Made by a program: the position numbers and the translations under genes | The notes under the pieces: generated by a model | Told to the model about the DNA's origin: nothing | Seen by the model: only the letters and a program-made list of their open reading frames with translations | The model's database searches: none | Origin: Prevotella sp. | GTDB lineage: Bacteria > Bacteroidota > Bacteroidia > Bacteroidales > Bacteroidaceae | Length of the DNA: 44,082 nucleotides | Assembly: GCA_017623155.1 (NCBI GenBank) | Contig: JAGAPR010000076.1 | Location: 1-44,082 of the forward strand | Direction: 5' to 3' | Shown: in pieces, positions 19,097 to 30,155 of the stretch | How positions within the stretch are numbered: the first letter of the stretch is position 1 | Layout of the letters: each line of letters begins with the position of its first letter

Positions 19097-19197
19097 AAAA
19101 GCGGAATAATATCTACCAATCCGTATAAAAAGAATATAATAAATGATATTTAAAACTTATTTAACACAGCATTCATAGTACTTTAATATTTATTATG

Positions 19198-19205
19198 TAA
19201 ATTTG
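19198..19205 (+). promoter_or_regulatory. Promoter -7 element for the BIG-domain gene
   Basis: TAAATTTG matches TAnnTTTG and lies 47 bases before the start codon in a very AT-rich stretch. No good -33 TTTG is seen. Confidence 0.55.
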
Positions 19206-19251
19206 CCAATACAAATGTACTAATATATTTAATTAACCAAAATTTATCATC

Positions 19252-21054
19252 ATGTTAAAGTATTTACACAAAATTAACCTTTCGGGGGGGGTGATTTTAT
19301 TAGCCCTAATGTTCATTTGTAGCGTTTCGGCAAGTGCGGAAACGAAAACAATAACTCTTACTGCCAGCGATTTCGGGCTTACCGGTTCCTACGCTAAAAA
19401 AGAAGCTACGGTTAACAATGTTACTTTTATTGTAGATCAAGGATTTTTGAATAACTCAACCAATATTCAAATGAACAGCAGCAAAGGTTCCGGAACTTTG
19501 TATAATACGACTCCAATTAAAGGATTAATATCAATTACCGTAAATGTAGCAAGTGGCAATAAGACCTATACTATTTATACCGGTACTTCACCTCAGCCCA
19601 CGACACAAGCCGGTACAGGTTCAGCATCATCCACTATAGATGCAAAAAGTACTAATGATACCTATTTTAAACTTGCAGTCAGCGGTGCCTCTTATTTTTC
19701 CTCTATAGTAGTTACATATAACGACTCAGATTTACCTCCTTCCAAACTTACTTTTGGTGGTAATGGTAATGATGCAGAATACGCTGTTGCCATCGGTGAG
19801 CCGTTCAACTTATATCCGGCAATACTCACAAACGAGACAGGAGCTGCAATTGACGGAACAGTCACATATACAAGCGAAAATACCGATATAGCAGAGATTG
19901 CAGACAACAAAATTATAGCCAAAGCCACTGGCACAACAAAAATAACAGCTAAATTTGCCGGCAACGAGCAATACAGCGACGCAACAGCAGTATACACTAT
20001 TAATGTATATGACCCCGCACCGGCAAAAGGAGGCAACTATACAATAAACGCAAGTGACTGGACAGACATATCCAATGGCCAAGAAAAGGAATTACAAAGC
20101 GGTTTGTTTGCCTTGACAGCCACTAAGGGCAATACAGCTCCCACATATAACAGCAACAATGGAGATATACGTATTTACGCAAACAGTACCCTCCGAATAA
20201 AATGCATGTCTAATATAACAAAAATTGTATTTAACCTTTCCACACAAGGCAAGAAAAGACTTGCACCTATTACATCAAACGATGGTACAATAGCAACACA
20301 AACAAAAGGTGATGAAACCGTAACATGGACAGGAAATAGCAACGACATAACATTAACTGTTGGAGCACAATCAGATTATGGTACCGAATCCGGTGCCGGT
20401 CAATTATGCTTTGACAATATAGAATTAACGGTTGCCGGTAGTGGAAACACTCCCAAAATAAATATTGGCAAGTCTGGTTGGACAACATTCTACAATCATA
20501 ATGCGTTCACAATGCCCGTAGGCTTGAAAGGATATATAGCAGCAGAAAGCACAGAAGCTAATGCCATAGACTTACAATCGAAATACGAGGCAGGTGCCAT
20601 AGTTCCGGCATATACACCTATTCTCATTAACGGAACAGAAGGTGAATACGAATACACCGAGACAGAATCAGAAGGAACAACATACGAAAACAACTTACTG
20701 AAAGGACAAGTTAAAGCAGGAAATATCCGTCCCGAAAACGAAAAAGACAATTATCTCTACTACAAACTATCATACAACAGCGATGGCAATACGCTTGGCT
20801 TCTACTGGGGCGCGGAGAACGGCGGAGTGTTCGGCCTTACAGGCTGCAACCGTGCTTATCTCGTTGTAGAGAATACGGGCAGCAATGCCAAGGCTGTGAA
20901 AGTGAACTGGCCGGGCGACGAGACCACTGGCATCAGCGACATCCGCACGGACAAAGCTAACGACGAAGCCATATACAACATCGCCGGACAGAGAGTTACC
21001 AAAGCCACGAAAGGCATCTACATCAAGAACGGCAAGAAGTTTATCGCAAAATAA
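19252..21054 (+). CDS. Secreted BIG-domain surface protein with C-terminal sorting-type tail
   Basis: A 600-residue exported protein of unknown function. A signal peptide (1-29, ending SVSASA) is followed by a beta-rich module (about 30-155). A BIG_2-like domain comes next (about 165-255, with VTYTSENTDIAEIADNKIIA and TKITAKFAG). A second beta-rich module covers about 260-390. The C-terminal region ends in IYNIAGQRVTKATKGIYIKNG (part), resembling the tail seen on many secreted Bacteroidales proteins; in part of the phylum such tails direct type IX secretion. A run of eight G (19284-19291) lies inside the signal-peptide codons. Most of the gene is AT-rich, but the last about 270 bases are clearly GC-richer, which suggests a swapped C-terminal cassette. 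It is followed by a 56-residue peptide gene. Confidence 0.82.
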   Translation: MLKYLHKINLSGGVILLALMFICSVSASAETKTITLTASDFGLTGSYAKKEATVNNVTFIVDQGFLNNSTNIQMNSSKGSGTLYNTTPIKGLISITVNVASGNKTYTIYTGTSPQPTTQAGTGSASSTIDAKSTNDTYFKLAVSGASYFSSIVVTYNDSDLPPSKLTFGGNGNDAEYAVAIGEPFNLYPAILTNETGAAIDGTVTYTSENTDIAEIADNKIIAKATGTTKITAKFAGNEQYSDATAVYTINVYDPAPAKGGNYTINASDWTDISNGQEKELQSGLFALTATKGNTAPTYNSNNGDIRIYANSTLRIKCMSNITKIVFNLSTQGKKRLAPITSNDGTIATQTKGDETVTWTGNSNDITLTVGAQSDYGTESGAGQLCFDNIELTVAGSGNTPKINIGKSGWTTFYNHNAFTMPVGLKGYIAAESTEANAIDLQSKYEAGAIVPAYTPILINGTEGEYEYTETESEGTTYENNLLKGQVKAGNIRPENEKDNYLYYKLSYNSDGNTLGFYWGAENGGVFGLTGCNRAYLVVENTGSNAKAVKVNWPGDETTGISDIRTDKANDEAIYNIAGQRVTKATKGIYIKNGKKFIAK

Positions 21055-21101
21055 GAAGCAACGACTTCATATTACTAATATAACAACAAAGAATAAAAGC
21101 A

Positions 21102-21272
21102 ATGAACAAGAAATATATTAAACCGGAAGCTACCGTAATAGAGATAAGCATGGAAGGCCATTTGCTGGCCGAGTCGGATCCCACGACAATATACGACGAG
21201 ATTTCAACAAGCCCCGACATGTCGAAAACTCACAACACATTCGACATCTGGGGAAGCGACGATGAAGAATAA
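21102..21272 (+). CDS. Small 56-residue peptide of unknown function
   Basis: Runs from ATG at 21102 to TAA at 21272. It begins MNKKYIKPEATVIEISMEG (part) and has an acidic C-terminus ending WGSDDEE. The N-terminal pattern 'KKYIKPE..VIEI...LLAES' resembles short Bacteroidales peptides often seen beside secreted proteins; that comparison is from memory and has not been searched. No signal peptide, membrane helix or cysteine is present. It lies 47 bases after the BIG-domain gene and 61 bases before a strong terminator, so the two are likely on one transcript. Codon use is normal. Confidence 0.7.
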   Translation: MNKKYIKPEATVIEISMEGHLLAESDPTTIYDEISTSPDMSKTHNTFDIWGSDDEE

Positions 21273-21333
21273 AGGAAAGAAAAGCCTTGCCACACTCCTC
21301 AAAGGGAAGGAAACGAATGCAAGGGATAATTTT

Positions 21334-21377
21334 CAAACTGAGGCGCAGAGCACAATCTCTGCGCCTCAGTTTGTTTT
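21334..21377 (+). terminator. Strong rho-independent terminator
   Basis: A perfect 17-bp stem (21334-21350 with 21357-21373, six-base loop) is followed by tttta. It ends the BIG-protein/small-peptide transcript. Confidence 0.88.
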
Positions 21378-21523
21378 AGCCACGCGCAAGTTCAGAACAA
21401 AAAATGAAGCACCATATCACATAAATCGAAAAAGATTTATTTCGTAGTCCAAACCCGTGTAATTTTTTTTATATTTAATGATAAAAAAATCATATTTTAT
21501 TATTTCATATACTAAATAATTTA

Positions 21524-21531
21524 TATCTTTG
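21524..21531 (+). promoter_or_regulatory. Promoter -7 element for the LruC-domain gene
   Basis: TATCTTTG is a perfect -7 match; the start codon is 31 bases further on. It shows that the lipoprotein gene is transcribed separately from the genes before it. Confidence 0.65.
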
Positions 21532-21561
21532 CCCATATAAAGGACTAAATATCAAAAGTAT

Positions 21562-23694
21562 ATGAATAAACGTACATTTTTCGAACGAAGAATCAGCTAT
21601 ATTGCGATCCTTGCCTTATTAACATCGTGCATAGACAAAGACAAGTATTTGCCCGAGAGTCAAAACCCCATGGAGGAGAAGCCTTACTTCGATTTCAATC
21701 TGTCAAGCACGCTCAATCTCTCCGTAGACTACGGCACAGAGGGCGCAAGGGCACAAATTCAGCTCTTTGACACCGAAGTAATTCTTGATGACGAGAACAA
21801 GCCGGCGGCAGGGCAGAACGCGCTGTTCAGCGTGTGCCTCGACGATAGAGGACAGTTCTCAGGTGCAATCGACATCGCTTCCACTCCCGATACCGTATGG
21901 CTGTTCAGTCCGGACTGGCTCACTCCGGACTTACAGATGACTGTCGTAAACAACGGCAGAGCTTCTTTCACGAACCATCCAAAGAGCAAATCGACGGCCA
22001 AAGCATGGCGCAAAACGGCCGACAAACTGCAAATATGGCCCATCAATGTAGACGATAATCTTTACAGCGTGGTGCATTGGGACCCGTCTAACGAAGCTCA
22101 TCGTTTCGGATCTTTCGACGATGACAACAGCATCGTAAGCACTATCAGCCTTAATGCCACCACTGTAAAGCGACTGAGTACAATTTTAGGTACAGACAAC
22201 AAGAGCGACAACCGCAAATACTTGGCTCCCACAAAGAATGTGAACGTGACCATCCTGCCCGAAGTAGAGGTAGAAGAAAACGGCACCACCGTGACCAAGA
22301 CCGTGACGGATGCCGAGGTGAGCCTTACATTCATCCGCGAAGCTGCCAGCTATTTCAACTGTATCGGATACTATTACTACCCAACAGATCAAGTGCCTGA
22401 CGACCCCTCATCGCTGCGCAAATACATACTCTTGCCCAATGCCTCTCAGAAAAACCAGAAACCTTTCGGTGCGAGAGACGATAACCGCAAGCACTATCTG
22501 TCGTCAGACGAAGCGCCCGTGGAGCTTGGTACTACCGTTAAACTACTCTACGAGCAGGCCGACGGCACCTTTACCACACAGTTTCCTCCGGGCATCACCA
22601 TCGGTTTCTTCCTCATGCCCGATGCTTACAATCCATCATGGAAGATAAGTGGCAGCTGGACATCACAGGTAAATGGCCAATACAACTGCATCGACTATAC
22701 ACAGCAGCCAAGCATCTCTACCATTCAGACAAAGAACCTGAACAAGGGTAACTATACGGTAAGCAACTCATACTGGCGCTACTCCAACTCTGAATGGAAC
22801 AGCAATGCGGGAGTCAAGACCAACGGCAATTCTGCTTTCGTGCGCTTTCAGGATGCCGAAGGCAACATGTACTACGGCATCGAGGATGGTGTAGACTTCA
22901 ACTTCGGCGACTTCGCTTTCATGATATCGGCATCGCCAAACTGCGCCATCAAAGACGAAAAGGTGCGCAACATTGACGAGGAATACATCGACGTAACGGA
23001 ACTCGACTACGCTTCCACTTCGTCGGAGACATTCCTCTTCGAGGATGTCTGGCCCACGGGAGGTGACTACGACTTGAACGATGTCATCATCGAGCACAAG
23101 CGCACCATCACTTACAACGGTTTCAACTGGGTCAAATCTATCGTCGACGAGTTCACACCTGTGCAACCGGCCGGGTCTGCCACAAACGTCAACGCTTTCG
23201 CAGTACGCTATCCCACTGGGAACAATGCACAGGTCAAGTACACGACACAGCTCTCCTCAGGCATAACACAGGAGTCTGGCACCAATGCTTACATTGTATT
23301 CTCAAACACTATGGCATCGCGCAATAAGCCGGCTACCATCACCCGCACCTACACGCCCGCTGAAAACTTCCTCGTATCGAACGTCACAACGCTTACGGGA
23401 AATAAAGATTACTATCCTTTCGTTATCTCGCAATATAGTCATAACAGCGATTTGGGACGCACAGAGGTTCATCTCATCGGAGGCAAGCCCACATCGCTGG
23501 CCAACACGATGGTGGCAAACTCATACTACGCCACACAGTTCGTCAACGAAGATGGCTCCTATCCTTTCGCCATCAACATCCCAATAGTAGGCTTCAAACC
23601 GGCTGCCGAGAAACAACCAATCGGCAATGCCTATCCCAAATTCCTCCTCTGGAGAAAGTCGAACGGCAAGAACAACGGCAACTGGTATAAATAA
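21562..23694 (+). CDS. LruC-domain (DUF4842-type) lipoprotein
   Basis: A 710-residue protein with a lipoprotein signal: hydrophobic stretch then LTSC with the lipidated cysteine at residue 23, followed by IDKDK, a charged start compatible with surface exposure in this phylum. The C-terminal half contains the LruC/DUF4842 hallmark FEDVWPTGGDYDLNDVIIEH near 500, followed by a beta-rich domain. The middle includes an aromatic DUF4114-like calcium-type stretch, ISASPNCAIKDEKVRNID. Its role is unknown; LruC was named in Leptospira as an outer-membrane lipoprotein. It has its own promoter and terminator, and is next to another surface protein gene. Confidence 0.85.
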   Translation: MNKRTFFERRISYIAILALLTSCIDKDKYLPESQNPMEEKPYFDFNLSSTLNLSVDYGTEGARAQIQLFDTEVILDDENKPAAGQNALFSVCLDDRGQFSGAIDIASTPDTVWLFSPDWLTPDLQMTVVNNGRASFTNHPKSKSTAKAWRKTADKLQIWPINVDDNLYSVVHWDPSNEAHRFGSFDDDNSIVSTISLNATTVKRLSTILGTDNKSDNRKYLAPTKNVNVTILPEVEVEENGTTVTKTVTDAEVSLTFIREAASYFNCIGYYYYPTDQVPDDPSSLRKYILLPNASQKNQKPFGARDDNRKHYLSSDEAPVELGTTVKLLYEQADGTFTTQFPPGITIGFFLMPDAYNPSWKISGSWTSQVNGQYNCIDYTQQPSISTIQTKNLNKGNYTVSNSYWRYSNSEWNSNAGVKTNGNSAFVRFQDAEGNMYYGIEDGVDFNFGDFAFMISASPNCAIKDEKVRNIDEEYIDVTELDYASTSSETFLFEDVWPTGGDYDLNDVIIEHKRTITYNGFNWVKSIVDEFTPVQPAGSATNVNAFAVRYPTGNNAQVKYTTQLSSGITQESGTNAYIVFSNTMASRNKPATITRTYTPAENFLVSNVTTLTGNKDYYPFVISQYSHNSDLGRTEVHLIGGKPTSLANTMVANSYYATQFVNEDGSYPFAINIPIVGFKPAAEKQPIGNAYPKFLLWRKSNGKNNGNWYK

Positions 23695-23715
23695 AAAACA
23701 TATTATTCCCACTCC

Positions 23716-23765
23716 AATTATCCCGGGCTCACGTAGATATACAGCGTAAGCCCGGGATAATTTAT
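23716..23765 (+). terminator. Terminator after the LruC-domain gene
   Basis: aattatcccgggct (23716-23729) pairs with agcccgggataatt (23749-23762), a 14-bp stem with a 19-base loop, followed by a short T-run. It lies 21 bases past the stop codon. Confidence 0.75.
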
Positions 23766-23803
23766 ATCATAGCTTTATTGAATTTTCACCCCAAAATCAC
23801 ACA

Positions 23804-23887
23804 AACATTTGGTGGAAATGGGCAAAATACAGCAAAAACATTTGGTGGAAACAGGCAAAATGCAGCAAAAACATTTGGTGGGAAAGG
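23804..23887. repeat. 2.5 tandem copies of a 33-bp repeat
   Basis: Units start at 23804, 23837 and 23870 (partial). The conserved core is aacatttggtggaaa followed by a gggcaaaatacagcaaa-like part. The period is a multiple of three, so one frame reads an 11-residue repeat (KTFGGN.QN.A), but that frame has no ATG start. The array sits in the 411-base gap between the LruC gene and guaB. Confidence 0.8.
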
Positions 23888-24065
23888 ATTTTTAGGCTCC
23901 ATTTGTCACGCTAAAGAAACAATAAACATCATGGAACAAACTTTATACCCACATATTTTCTAAAACCGCCACAACAACGAACAGTTGTCACGGCTACGGC
24001 TTATAATTGTTGTTAATAAATGAAGAAAAAGCGGGAAAGAAGTAAATTATGTGGAAAAATTGTGC

Positions 24066-24073
24066 TAAATTTG
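24066..24073 (+). promoter_or_regulatory. guaB operon promoter -7 element
   Basis: TAAATTTG is a perfect -7 match, 33 bases before the guaB start. The -33 position has no TTTG. It probably drives the whole guaB-to-mutL operon. Confidence 0.6.
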
Positions 24074-24090
24074 CACGCAATAATTTTTAA

Positions 24091-25593
<1,503 letters not shown>

Positions 25594-25601
25594 TATAAAA
25601 T

Positions 25602-27023
25602 ATGAAAAAGATTAAACTGCTGATTGCCGCGGCTCTCATCGCACAAAGTTCCGCTTTCGCACAGAGCGACCCCACGGTGATGACGATAAACGGACAGCCT
25701 GTGTCGCGGTCGGAATTTGAATATTCTTACAACAAGAATAACACCGGCGGCGTGATAGACAAGAAAACGGTAGATGAATATGTCGACCTGTTCATCAACT
25801 ACAAGCTCAAGGTGGCGGCCGCGCTCGACGCGCGACTCGACACGCTGACCTCGTTCAAGAAAGAGTTTGCCCAGTATCGTGACCAGCAAGTTCGCCCCAC
25901 ACTGATTACAAATGATGACGTGGAACGCGAGGCAAAAAAGATTTACGACACGACAAAGGCGAATATCGGAGAAGACGGATTGATACTTCCGGCTCACATT
26001 TTCCTAATGGTGGGCCAGAAAGCTCCGCAAGAAGATATCGACAAGGCAAAGGTGCGCATCGACTCGATATACGGCGCATTGAAAGCCGGTGCCGACTTCG
26101 CCGACCTCGCACGCCGCCTGTCGCAAGACCCCGGCTCGGCACGCAACGACGGAGAGCTGCCGTGGATAAGCCGCAACCAGACTCTCAAAGAGTTTGAAGA
26201 CGTGGCTTTCAAGTTGAGCCCCGGCGAGATGAGCGCGCCGTTTCTTTCACCCGCAGGCTATCATATAGTGCTGATGAAAGAGCGCAAACAGCTTGAGCCC
26301 TACGACTCGCTGCGCTCCAACATAATGACATTCATCGAGCAGCGCAAACTGCGCGAGGGTATAATCAACCGCAAACTCGACACCCTCGCCTTGGCGGCAA
26401 ACATGTCGAAAGAAGACTATATGACCCGCAGGGCCGACTCACTGAGAGCTGCCGATCCGGAGATGGACAACCTTATAAAGGAATATCACGACGGCCTGCT
26501 GCTTTACGAGATAAGCAATCGCCACGTGTGGGACAAGGCCGCAAAGGACGAAGAGGGACTGAAAGCGTTTTTTGAAAAGAACAAAAGCAAATACGCTTGG
26601 GACGCCCCGAGATTTAAGGGCATGGCATATCACGTGAAAACGAAGAGCGACGTGAAAGCGGTAAAGAACAGCGTCAAGAAAGTTCCGTTCACCGATTGGG
26701 CGGAAACACTGCGCAAGACATTCAACAACGACTCCACGATACGCATCCGCGTAGAGAAAGGTATCTTCAAAAAAGGCGACAACACACTGGTAGACCGGGA
26801 GGTGTTCAAACAGAAAGTGAACGTGGCCCCGATGAAAGACTATCCCTTTGACGCCACTTTCGGCAAGATATTGAAGAACGGTCCGGAAGAATATACCGAC
26901 GTGCGCGGGCTCGTCACCGCCGACTATCAAGACAAACTTGAAAAGGAATGGGTGGAAGAGCTGCGCAAGAAGTATAGCGTGACCGTAGACAAGGAAGTGT
27001 TGAAGACCGTAAATAACCATTAA
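25602..27023 (+). CDS. Periplasmic peptidyl-prolyl isomerase (PpiC/SurA type)
   Basis: A 473-residue exported foldase. Signal peptide MKKIKLLIAAALIAQSSAFAQ (part shown by its hydrophobic core), a SurA-N-like helical region (about 25-110), then one parvulin domain (about 120-228) with LPAHIFLMV, DPGSARNDGELPWISR and PFLSPAGYHIVLM. The remaining about 240 residues are helical and unassigned. Likely assists folding of outer-membrane proteins. It is eight bases after guaB and 10 bases before the SurA-like gene. Confidence 0.88.
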   Translation: MKKIKLLIAAALIAQSSAFAQSDPTVMTINGQPVSRSEFEYSYNKNNTGGVIDKKTVDEYVDLFINYKLKVAAALDARLDTLTSFKKEFAQYRDQQVRPTLITNDDVEREAKKIYDTTKANIGEDGLILPAHIFLMVGQKAPQEDIDKAKVRIDSIYGALKAGADFADLARRLSQDPGSARNDGELPWISRNQTLKEFEDVAFKLSPGEMSAPFLSPAGYHIVLMKERKQLEPYDSLRSNIMTFIEQRKLREGIINRKLDTLALAANMSKEDYMTRRADSLRAADPEMDNLIKEYHDGLLLYEISNRHVWDKAAKDEEGLKAFFEKNKSKYAWDAPRFKGMAYHVKTKSDVKAVKNSVKKVPFTDWAETLRKTFNNDSTIRIRVEKGIFKKGDNTLVDREVFKQKVNVAPMKDYPFDATFGKILKNGPEEYTDVRGLVTADYQDKLEKEWVEELRKKYSVTVDKEVLKTVNNH

Positions 27024-27033
27024 TCGGATTTTG

Positions 27034-28434
27034 ATGAGGAGAATAGCAAACATCTGCCGCATGGCACTTGCGCTGCCGTTTATGGCCGCAATGCCGGCCA
27101 TGGCGCAAACAAACGAAGACAACACCGGACAAACAGACAGGAAAGGTGTGATAGACGAGGTTGTCTGGGTTGTCGGCGACGAAGCCATTCTGAGGTCGGA
27201 CGTTGAGACGATGAGACAACAAATGCAGGAAGAAGGCGTGCGTTGGACAAGAGACCCGGACTGTATGGTGCCGGAACAACTTGCCGTACAAAAACTCTTT
27301 CTCCATCAAGCGGCAATAGACAGTATTGAAGTCACAGAGTCTGAAATATCATCCTCAATAGACAGATATATCGATTATTGGATCAGCGAAATCGGCTCAC
27401 GCGAGAAATTGGAGGAATACAAGAAAGCAAGTATCACCCAGTTGAGAGCCGAGATGCACGACCCCTGCCGCGACAGGCTCATCATCGAGCGCATGAGGGA
27501 GACTTTGGTGAAAGACATAAAAGTGTCTCCGGCCGAAGTGCGCCGGTATTTCAAAGACATGCCGGCCGACAGCCTGCCATACATCCCGGTAGAAGTGGAA
27601 GTGCAAATCATAACCCACACCCCCGAAATAGAGCAAGAAGAGATCAACAGAGTAAAGAACGAACTGCGCGATTACACCGAGCGCATAACCAAAGGCGAAT
27701 CTTCGTTCTCCACACTCGCACGTCTATACTCCGAAGATCCGGGCAGCGCACGCTACGGCGGAGAACTCGATTATGCCGGTCGTGGCACTTTCGACCCGGC
27801 TTTCGCAGCCGTGGCATTCAACCTGACCGACCCGAAGAAAATATCGAAAATAGTGGAATCGGAGTTCGGATACCACATCATACAACTCATAGACAAGCGC
27901 GGCGACAAGATAAAAGTACGTCACATTCTAAAAAAGCCGATAGTGTCGGACAGCACGGTGACCGTGGCTTTAAACCGTCTCGACTCCATTCGCACGGATA
28001 TCAACGACAACAAATTCACTTTCGAACAGGCCGCATCTGTAATATCCGACGACAAAGACACACGAAGCAACCACGGGCTCATGGCCAAAACAATAGAAAG
28101 AGGATTGCACACATCCAAGTTTCAAATGCAGGATTTGCCTCCTGAGATTGGCCGGATAATCGACACGATGCAGGTGGGAGCAATCTCCCAACCGTTCAAG
28201 ATGACAAACAACCGCGGAAAAACAGTATGCGCGATAGTGAAGCTGAAGAACAGAATAGACGGCCACAAGGCAACCGTCACGGAAGATTTCCAAGTGTTGA
28301 AAAATCTCGTTCTCGCCAAACGCAGAGAACAGAAAATACACGATTGGGTGGTAGACAAAATCAAAAACACTTACGTGAGGGTTAACGATAAATACAAGAA
28401 CTGCGATTTTGAATATCAAGGTTGGATTAAATGA
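27034..28434 (+). CDS. surA: SurA-like periplasmic chaperone/isomerase
   Basis: A 466-residue exported protein. ATG at 27034 is preferred to an adjacent TTG three bases upstream. After a signal peptide ending AMAQ, a SurA-N domain covers about 40-170 (IDEVVWVVGDEAILRSDVE). Two parvulin-like domains follow: the first at about 190-290 with DPGSARYGGELDYAGRG and ESEFGYHIIQL, the second from about 293 with KVRHILKKP. This is the SurA layout and it should guide outer-membrane proteins through the periplasm. It overlaps the next gene by four bases (ATGA). It differs from its neighbour upstream in having two parvulin domains. Confidence 0.88.
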   Translation: MRRIANICRMALALPFMAAMPAMAQTNEDNTGQTDRKGVIDEVVWVVGDEAILRSDVETMRQQMQEEGVRWTRDPDCMVPEQLAVQKLFLHQAAIDSIEVTESEISSSIDRYIDYWISEIGSREKLEEYKKASITQLRAEMHDPCRDRLIIERMRETLVKDIKVSPAEVRRYFKDMPADSLPYIPVEVEVQIITHTPEIEQEEINRVKNELRDYTERITKGESSFSTLARLYSEDPGSARYGGELDYAGRGTFDPAFAAVAFNLTDPKKISKIVESEFGYHIIQLIDKRGDKIKVRHILKKPIVSDSTVTVALNRLDSIRTDINDNKFTFEQAASVISDDKDTRSNHGLMAKTIERGLHTSKFQMQDLPPEIGRIIDTMQVGAISQPFKMTNNRGKTVCAIVKLKNRIDGHKATVTEDFQVLKNLVLAKRREQKIHDWVVDKIKNTYVRVNDKYKNCDFEYQGWIK

Positions 28435-30155
28435 CAATCAAAAGAAACGCATACATACAGACAAACGGGCATAGACTCACTTTTATCGTGGCTCTATGCC
28501 TGTTTGGACTATGTGCCGCCGGAGCGATGCTCGGTCCCAAACAACCGGTGCGCAAGACGCAGGCAAGCGCAGGCAAGCGGCAAGCCGAAGCAGAAAAGAA
28601 CCGTGTATATCTCGTTCACGCCGACGAATTGCGATATGACATATATAAAAACGCCGAGGCACAGATACTCACCGGCAACGTGGCTTTCCGCCACAACGGA
28701 GCCACGATGTACTGCGACAGCGCGTACTTCTATGAAATGTCAAACTCGTTCAAGGCATTCGGCCACGTGAAGATGTTTCAGGGAGACACTCTTTCACTGT
28801 TCAGCGACTACGCCTATTACGACGGTAACGAGCAAATGGCCGAGGCAAGGTATAACGTGATACTGAGAAACAGAAAATCGACACTTTACACCGACAGTCT
28901 GAACTACGACCGCCTGTACAACATCGGATACTTTTTCGACGGAGGAAAACTTGTGGACCAGAACAACACACTGACATCCGACTGGGGTGAATACCATACA
29001 GACAACAAAGAAGCTATATTCAACTATAATGTGAAACTGCGCGGAAACAATTTCATTCTAACCTCAGACACATTATACTATAACACAAGCACATCAATGG
29101 CACATGCCGTAGGCCCGTCGAACATCACCTCCGGAAACAGCAAGATATACACGGAAGACGGCTATTACGACACAAAACGGGAGAAATCGCAACTGTTCGG
29201 GCGGTCTGTTGTCAGCAACAACGGCAAGATTATCATCGGCGACAGTGTATACTACAACAGTAATAGCGGTACGAGCGAGGCTTTCATGAACGTCGTTTAC
29301 ACCGATACCGTAAACAAAAACAAGCTCACCTGCGACTACTGTTTCTATGACGAGCAAACAGGATACGGCATGGCAACGAAGAAAGCGGTGGCGATGGACT
29401 TCTCGCAAAAGGACACGCTCTACGTTCATGCCGACACTTTCAAAATCTATACTTACGACATCAATACCGACTCCGTATACCGAGTGGCACATGCATACAA
29501 TAAAGTGCGCGCTTACAGGACAGACGTTCAAGCCGTATGCGACTCGCTTGTATACAACAGTAAGGACTCTTGCATGACCATGTATCGCGATCCAATCGTG
29601 TGGAACGGCAACCAACAGTTACTCGGTGAGAAGATTGAAGTATACATGAAAGACTCCACTATCAACCGTGCGCACGTCATCAATCAGGCCTTATCCGTGG
29701 AATTGATGCACGACTCCGTTCACTTCAACCAACTGGCATCCACCGAAATGTTCGCATATTTCAACAAAGGCGAGATATACGAGGCCGAAGCGATAGACAA
29801 CGTTCTGGCCATCTATCATCCCATAGACGACAGCGACAGTTCACTGATAGCCATGAACTATATGGAAACGACCCGTATCAGAATGTTTCTCGAAAACAGA
29901 AGACTGAAAAGGATATGGGCACCGAAAGCCAACGGAGTGTTTTATCCGATGACACAAATTCCACCCGAGAAAAAATATCTGCCAAACTACGCATGGTTCG
30001 ACTATATACGGCCGCTCGACAAAAATGACATTTTCAACTGGCGAGGCAAGAAAGCGGGCACGGAACTGAAAAAGGTGAAACGCCGCACGGCTCCCATACC
30101 CAAACTCCCCGAACAGAATAATGCCACAAACGGCAACAACGAGACAGCGCAATGA
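28431..30155 (+). CDS. OstA-like (LptA/LptD N-terminal-type) envelope protein
   Basis: A 574-residue protein with an N-terminal hydrophobic segment (about 15-33) and then the repeating beta pattern of the OstA/LptA domain. Examples are VHADELRYD, LTGNVAFRHNGATMYCDSAYFYE, FGHVKMFQGDTL, and several more 'N..SD..YY' units to about 480. It probably belongs to lipopolysaccharide transport to the outer membrane, as an LptA-like periplasmic bridge. It has no LptD barrel. Start ATGA overlaps the surA stop and its own stop overlaps the next start, showing strong coupling. Confidence 0.8.
   Translation: MTIKRNAYIQTNGHRLTFIVALCLFGLCAAGAMLGPKQPVRKTQASAGKRQAEAEKNRVYLVHADELRYDIYKNAEAQILTGNVAFRHNGATMYCDSAYFYEMSNSFKAFGHVKMFQGDTLSLFSDYAYYDGNEQMAEARYNVILRNRKSTLYTDSLNYDRLYNIGYFFDGGKLVDQNNTLTSDWGEYHTDNKEAIFNYNVKLRGNNFILTSDTLYYNTSTSMAHAVGPSNITSGNSKIYTEDGYYDTKREKSQLFGRSVVSNNGKIIIGDSVYYNSNSGTSEAFMNVVYTDTVNKNKLTCDYCFYDEQTGYGMATKKAVAMDFSQKDTLYVHADTFKIYTYDINTDSVYRVAHAYNKVRAYRTDVQAVCDSLVYNSKDSCMTMYRDPIVWNGNQQLLGEKIEVYMKDSTINRAHVINQALSVELMHDSVHFNQLASTEMFAYFNKGEIYEAEAIDNVLAIYHPIDDSDSSLIAMNYMETTRIRMFLENRRLKRIWAPKANGVFYPMTQIPPEKKYLPNYAWFDYIRPLDKNDIFNWRGKKAGTELKKVKRRTAPIPKLPEQNNATNGNNETAQ

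Noticed and set aside
21262-21447. 61-residue frame starting inside the small peptide gene
   Set aside because: It runs straight through the 17-bp terminator hairpin, and its sequence there is just the translated stem.
23778-23963. 61-residue frame over the 33-bp repeats
   Set aside because: It begins with TTG, has no ribosome site and consists mostly of the translated repeat. Kept as a repeat only.
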